Origin: an uncultured Lachnospiraceae bacterium
GTDB lineage: Bacteria; Bacillota; Clostridia; Lachnospirales; Lachnospiraceae
NCBI GenBank assembly: GCA_934434905.1
Contig: CAKSAI010000126.1
Coordinates: 1 to 8,278 of the forward strand
DNA: 8,278 bases
Direction of reading: 5' to 3'
The translations under genes were made by a program, and so were the position numbers. The notes beneath the pieces were generated by a model. It was not told where the DNA came from. It worked only from the letters and a program-made list of their open reading frames with translations, and searched no databases. Of the stretch, positions 6,203-8,278 are shown piece after piece. The first letter of the stretch is position 1, and every line of letters begins with the position of its first letter.

Positions 6203-7352
6203 ATCCTTCCTCATAATACTCGGACTCTTCGGAATATTCGGGATCCTCATAATACTCATCCTCATACTCGTCATCGTAGTCCTCATATTCATTCTCATAA
6301 TCCAGAAGATCTCCCGCCTCCCTGGCCTGGGTCTCACTCTTAATGTCAATCTTAAATCCGGTAAGCCGGGCAGCCAGTCTTGCGTTCTGTCCCTCCTTGC
6401 CGATAGCTAGAGACAACTGATAATCGGGAACTACAACCTTGGCAGTCTTCTCCTCCGCATCTGCGATAACGGAGATTACCTTTGCCGGGCTTAATGCATT
6501 CTCGATGAGCATAGCGGGATTCTCATTCCAGCAGATGATATCAATCTTCTCACCACGCAGCTCGTCAACAATGGCATTGACTCTTGCACCGTTCATACCA
6601 ACACAGGCACCCACCGGATCTACATCAGGATCGTTGCTCCACACGGCGATCTTGGTACGGTTGCCGGCCTCTCTGGCGATACTCTTGATCTCCACAATGC
6701 CCTCGCGCACTTCGGTCACTTCCGACTCAAACAGCCGCTTTACCAGCTCCGGATGGGTCCGGGAAACCAGAATCTTCGGTCCCTTGGTGGTAGACTTCAC
6801 TTCCAATACATACACCTTGATACGCTCGTTTGGACGGAATACCTCCCCCCGCACCTGTTCGTTCTCGTTTAAAATAGCGTCTGCTTTGCCAAGGTTGATG
6901 CTGATGTTGCGCCCAAGATTCCGTTGCACGATACCGGTCACGACATCGCGCTCCTTACTGTAATACTGATCAAACAGTACCTTCCGCTCCTCTTCGCGGA
7001 TCTTCTGCAGGATCACGTTCTTGGCGTTCTGGGTGGCGATACGGCCGAATTCCTTGGACTTCACCTCGATATTTACAACATCACCAAGCTCATACTTGGA
7101 ATCGATCATCTTCGCGTTCGCCAGACTGATCTCCAGTGCGTTGTCAGTAACCTCTTCCACCACGGTTTTCTCCTGGTATACATGGTACTCACAGGTCTCA
7201 TGATCCATATCCACCCGGATATTATCCGATTTGCCAAAGTGATTCTTGCATGCGGTGATCAGCGAATTCTCAATGGCCTCCAGCAGGGTTTCCTTGCTGA
7301 CGTTCTTCTCCTTTTCCAATATATTTAACGCCTCTAATAACTCAGTGTTCAT
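6189..7352 (-). CDS. nusA: Transcription termination/antitermination factor NusA
   Basis: NusA binds RNA polymerase and nascent RNA and modulates pausing, intrinsic termination and antitermination. The 387-residue product has the N-terminal polymerase-binding domain (about 1-125), an S1 domain (about 134-198), KH1 with VGACVGMNGARV (247-258) and KH2 with AIGKEGQNARLAARL (316-330). It lacks the AR1/AR2 repeats of gamma-proteobacterial NusA, as expected in Firmicutes. After residue 350 comes an unusual tail: 31 of the last 37 residues are Asp, Glu or Tyr (21 acidic, 10 Tyr), with no basic residue. AAGGAGG lies 9 nt before the ATG, the strongest ribosome binding site in the operon. It follows rimP after 48 nt and its 3' end overlaps rnpM. 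In other bacteria NusA represses its own operon through leader termination, which makes the leader hairpin upstream of rimP relevant. Confidence 0.97.
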   Translation of the reverse strand: MNTELLEALNILEKEKNVSKETLLEAIENSLITACKNHFGKSDNIRVDMDHETCEYHVYQEKTVVEEVTDNALEISLANAKMIDSKYELGDVVNIEVKSKEFGRIATQNAKNVILQKIREEERKVLFDQYYSKERDVVTGIVQRNLGRNISINLGKADAILNENEQVRGEVFRPNERIKVYVLEVKSTTKGPKILVSRTHPELVKRLFESEVTEVREGIVEIKSIAREAGNRTKIAVWSNDPDVDPVGACVGMNGARVNAIVDELRGEKIDIICWNENPAMLIENALSPAKVISVIADAEEKTAKVVVPDYQLSLAIGKEGQNARLAARLTGFKIDIKSETQAREAGDLLDYENEYEDYDDEYEDEYYEDPEYSEESEYYEEGYENE

Positions 7353-7400
7353 TTTCTTTATCCTCCTTCATTCTGATGGTTATTTTGTGCGATATTCTAT

Positions 7401-7868
7401 CTAAAGTAACAGTGCCAGACGGATCAGTGCAATATCTTCCCTGGCAAAGACTAATTCCGTTCCATCCTCCGTCTCGATGGTTACCGTATCCGCGTCATAC
7501 GCTTTTAGAATCCCGTAAAATTCCTTTTCCCGGTTGATGGCCCGGTATGTGCGGATCTCTAATTCCTTGCCCATGCTCCTGATATAATCCTTCTCTTTCT
7601 TCAGGGGCCGGCCAAGCCCAGGTGAGCTTACCTCAAAGATATAGGATTCCTCAATATAATCCTCAATATCCAGAATGTCGCTCATTCTGCGGCTCACCGC
7701 TTCACAGTCATCCACGGTAATCCCGCCTTCCTTATCAATGTAGGCGCGCAGATACATATTGCCGCCCTCCTTCACATACTCCACATCCACAAGCTCAAAT
7801 CCAAGCTCTTCAAGGATGGGGAGCAGCAGCTCCTCTGTGCGCTGCTCGTACAGCTCTCGTTTTGTCAT
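7401..7868 (-). CDS. rimP: Ribosome maturation factor RimP
   Basis: RimP binds the free 30S subunit and is needed for efficient maturation. The product is 155 residues, normal for the family. It shows LRAYIDKEGGITVDDCEAVS (40-59) and YIFEVSSPGLGRPLKKEKDY (76-95), the two hallmark blocks of the N-terminal domain, followed by the small SH3-like C-terminal domain ending in DIALIRLALLL. I set the start at the ATG at 7868, with AAAGG 7 nt upstream and the product beginning MTKRELYEQ. An in-frame ATG at 7940 would add 24 residues, but that region encodes the leader hairpin and looks nothing like the family. It is the first gene of the unit, directly after the promoter and leader. Confidence 0.95.
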   Translation of the reverse strand: MTKRELYEQRTEELLLPILEELGFELVDVEYVKEGGNMYLRAYIDKEGGITVDDCEAVSRRMSDILDIEDYIEESYIFEVSSPGLGRPLKKEKDYIRSMGKELEIRTYRAINREKEFYGILKAYDADTVTIETEDGTELVFAREDIALIRLALLL

Positions 7869-7913
7869 TGTCACACCTTTCTTTCTGCAGTATGGATACC
7901 CCCTACATAAAAG

Positions 7914-7939
7914 TGAGAGTGGACCGCTGCCCACTCTCA
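7914..7939 (-). promoter_or_regulatory. Perfect 9-bp inverted repeat in the rimP-nusA leader (candidate attenuator)
   Basis: On the minus strand TGAGAGTGG and CCACTCTCA flank the 8-nt spacer GCAGCGGT. G-U and C-G pairs inside the spacer could extend the stem to 11 pairs closing on a 4-nt loop. It lies about 20 nt after the predicted transcription start and about 45 nt before rimP. It is followed by CTTTTAT, a short U-run, so termination would be weak without a factor. NusA-dependent termination in the leader of the nusA operon is known in other bacteria; that this hairpin does so is inference. It could instead be an RNA-stability or protein-binding element. Confidence 0.6.
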
Positions 7940-7967
7940 TTCTCTAGCCTATCTTGTTGTCTACTAC

Positions 7968-7996
7968 ATGATACCACTAATTTTTACCATTTGCAA
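7968..7996 (-). promoter_or_regulatory. Sigma-A-type promoter for the rimP-nusA-infB operon
   Basis: Minus strand: -35 TTGCAA (7996-7991), spacer of exactly 17 bp, -10 TATCAT (7973-7968), each one or two bases from consensus. The predicted start of transcription is near 7961-7960, giving a leader of roughly 93 nt before rimP. It lies in an AT-rich patch directly after the stop of the upstream acidic ORF. No terminator separates the two, so read-through from upstream may add to this promoter. Confidence 0.72.
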
Positions 7997-8015
7997 GCAT
8001 TTTTTATTTTAACTA

Positions 8016-8243
8016 TTACTCCATCCCCTGAATGACATCAATATCAAACAGAAGACTCTCCAATCCGTAAAGTTCATCCTCATTCGGCTCATACTCATTG
8101 TCGCTATTCAATTCCACGTGAACAGTGGTGCTGGCCTCATCCGCATAATCCGGATCCTCCAACGCTTCCTTCATGCAGTCCTTTAATATCGTGAATATGG
8201 TCTCATACATCTCATCTTCCGTGGGAGCTTCATTCTCGTCCAT
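8016..8243 (-). CDS. Hypothetical small acidic protein (possibly the tail of a longer gene)
   Basis: I do not recognise this product. The ATG at 8243 has GGAGGAG upstream with a 9-nt spacer, which supports a 75-residue protein. It is strongly acidic, with clusters such as MDENEAPTEDEM (1-12) and DNEYEPNEDELYG (48-60), only two lysines and no arginine. Two segments look helical or amphipathic: about 12-29 (YETIFTILKDCMKEALED) and about 59-72. There is no signal peptide, membrane segment or cysteine cluster. The frame stays open upstream to the window edge, adding residues such as KLNTLSEEWLN, so it may instead be the C-terminus of a larger protein. It ends 20 nt before the -35 of the operon promoter, on the same strand. 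That it is coding is likely; its start is uncertain. Confidence 0.6.
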   Translation of the reverse strand: MDENEAPTEDEMYETIFTILKDCMKEALEDPDYADEASTTVHVELNSDNEYEPNEDELYGLESLLFDIDVIQGME

Positions 8244-8278
8244 ATTTAACCACTCCTCCGAAAGGGTGTTCAGCTTCT

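Noticed and set aside
6203..6349. Extension of rnpM upstream to 6349
   Set aside because: It is the nusA acidic tail read in another frame, giving an Arg/Met/Ile-rich sequence; the conserved family sequence begins right after the ATG at 6202 or 6196.
7896..7905. Palindrome GTATCCATAC in the leader
   Set aside because: Only four base pairs with a two-base centre; too small to form a hairpin and not near an operator position I can justify.
7869..7940. N-terminal extension of rimP to an ATG at 7940
   Set aside because: It would translate the leader hairpin, has no convincing ribosome binding site and adds residues unlike the family, whereas the ATG at 7868 has AAAGG at 7 nt and a normal RimP N-terminus.
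1..8278. Search for tRNA or rRNA genes, insertion sequences, phage genes or a novel gene system
   Set aside because: Nearly the whole window is explained by conserved housekeeping genes on one strand; I saw no transposase, terminal repeats, attachment site, CRISPR array or RNA gene.

Overview
The window is a stretch of Firmicutes chromosome, most likely from Clostridia and probably the family Lachnospiraceae. This rests on the gene order rimP-nusA-rnpM(ylxR)-ylxQ-infB-rbfA-nrnA-truB, strong AGGAGG-type ribosome binding sites, roughly balanced base composition and the flavour of the proteins. I cannot name genus or species from the sequence alone. Every gene I can support lies on the minus strand, so the operon reads from high to low coordinates.

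Layout in the direction of transcription. At 8243-8016 is a small, very acidic protein that I do not recognise; its frame is open to the window edge, so it may be the tail of a longer gene. A good sigma-A-type promoter follows (TTGCAA, 17 bp, TATCAT), then a leader of about 90 nt holding a perfect 9-bp inverted repeat. Then come rimP (7868-7401), nusA (7352-6189), rnpM/ylxR (6202-5933), ylxQ, an L7Ae-like protein (5936-5616), infB (5601-2266), rbfA (2227-1838), an nrnA-like DHH phosphoesterase (1793-843) and truB (849 to the window edge, with its C-terminus cut off). Gaps are 50 nt or less, and three junctions overlap (nusA/rnpM, rnpM/ylxQ, nrnA/truB), so the eight genes are almost certainly one transcription unit. 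No intergenic stretch exceeds 300 bases; the longest, 7869-8015, holds the promoter and leader.

Together the genes link transcription elongation (NusA), 30S maturation (RimP, RbfA), translation initiation (IF2), RNA modification and turnover (TruB, NrnA) and two small RNA-binding proteins. This is a conserved housekeeping operon, and I found no new defence, mobile or biosynthetic system in it. The parts worth a second look are lineage-specific decorations: a greatly enlarged, repeat-rich IF2 N-terminus with a possible internal start, a Tyr/Asp/Glu tail on NusA, a four-cysteine form of RnpM, the leader hairpin, and the unidentified acidic ORF upstream.
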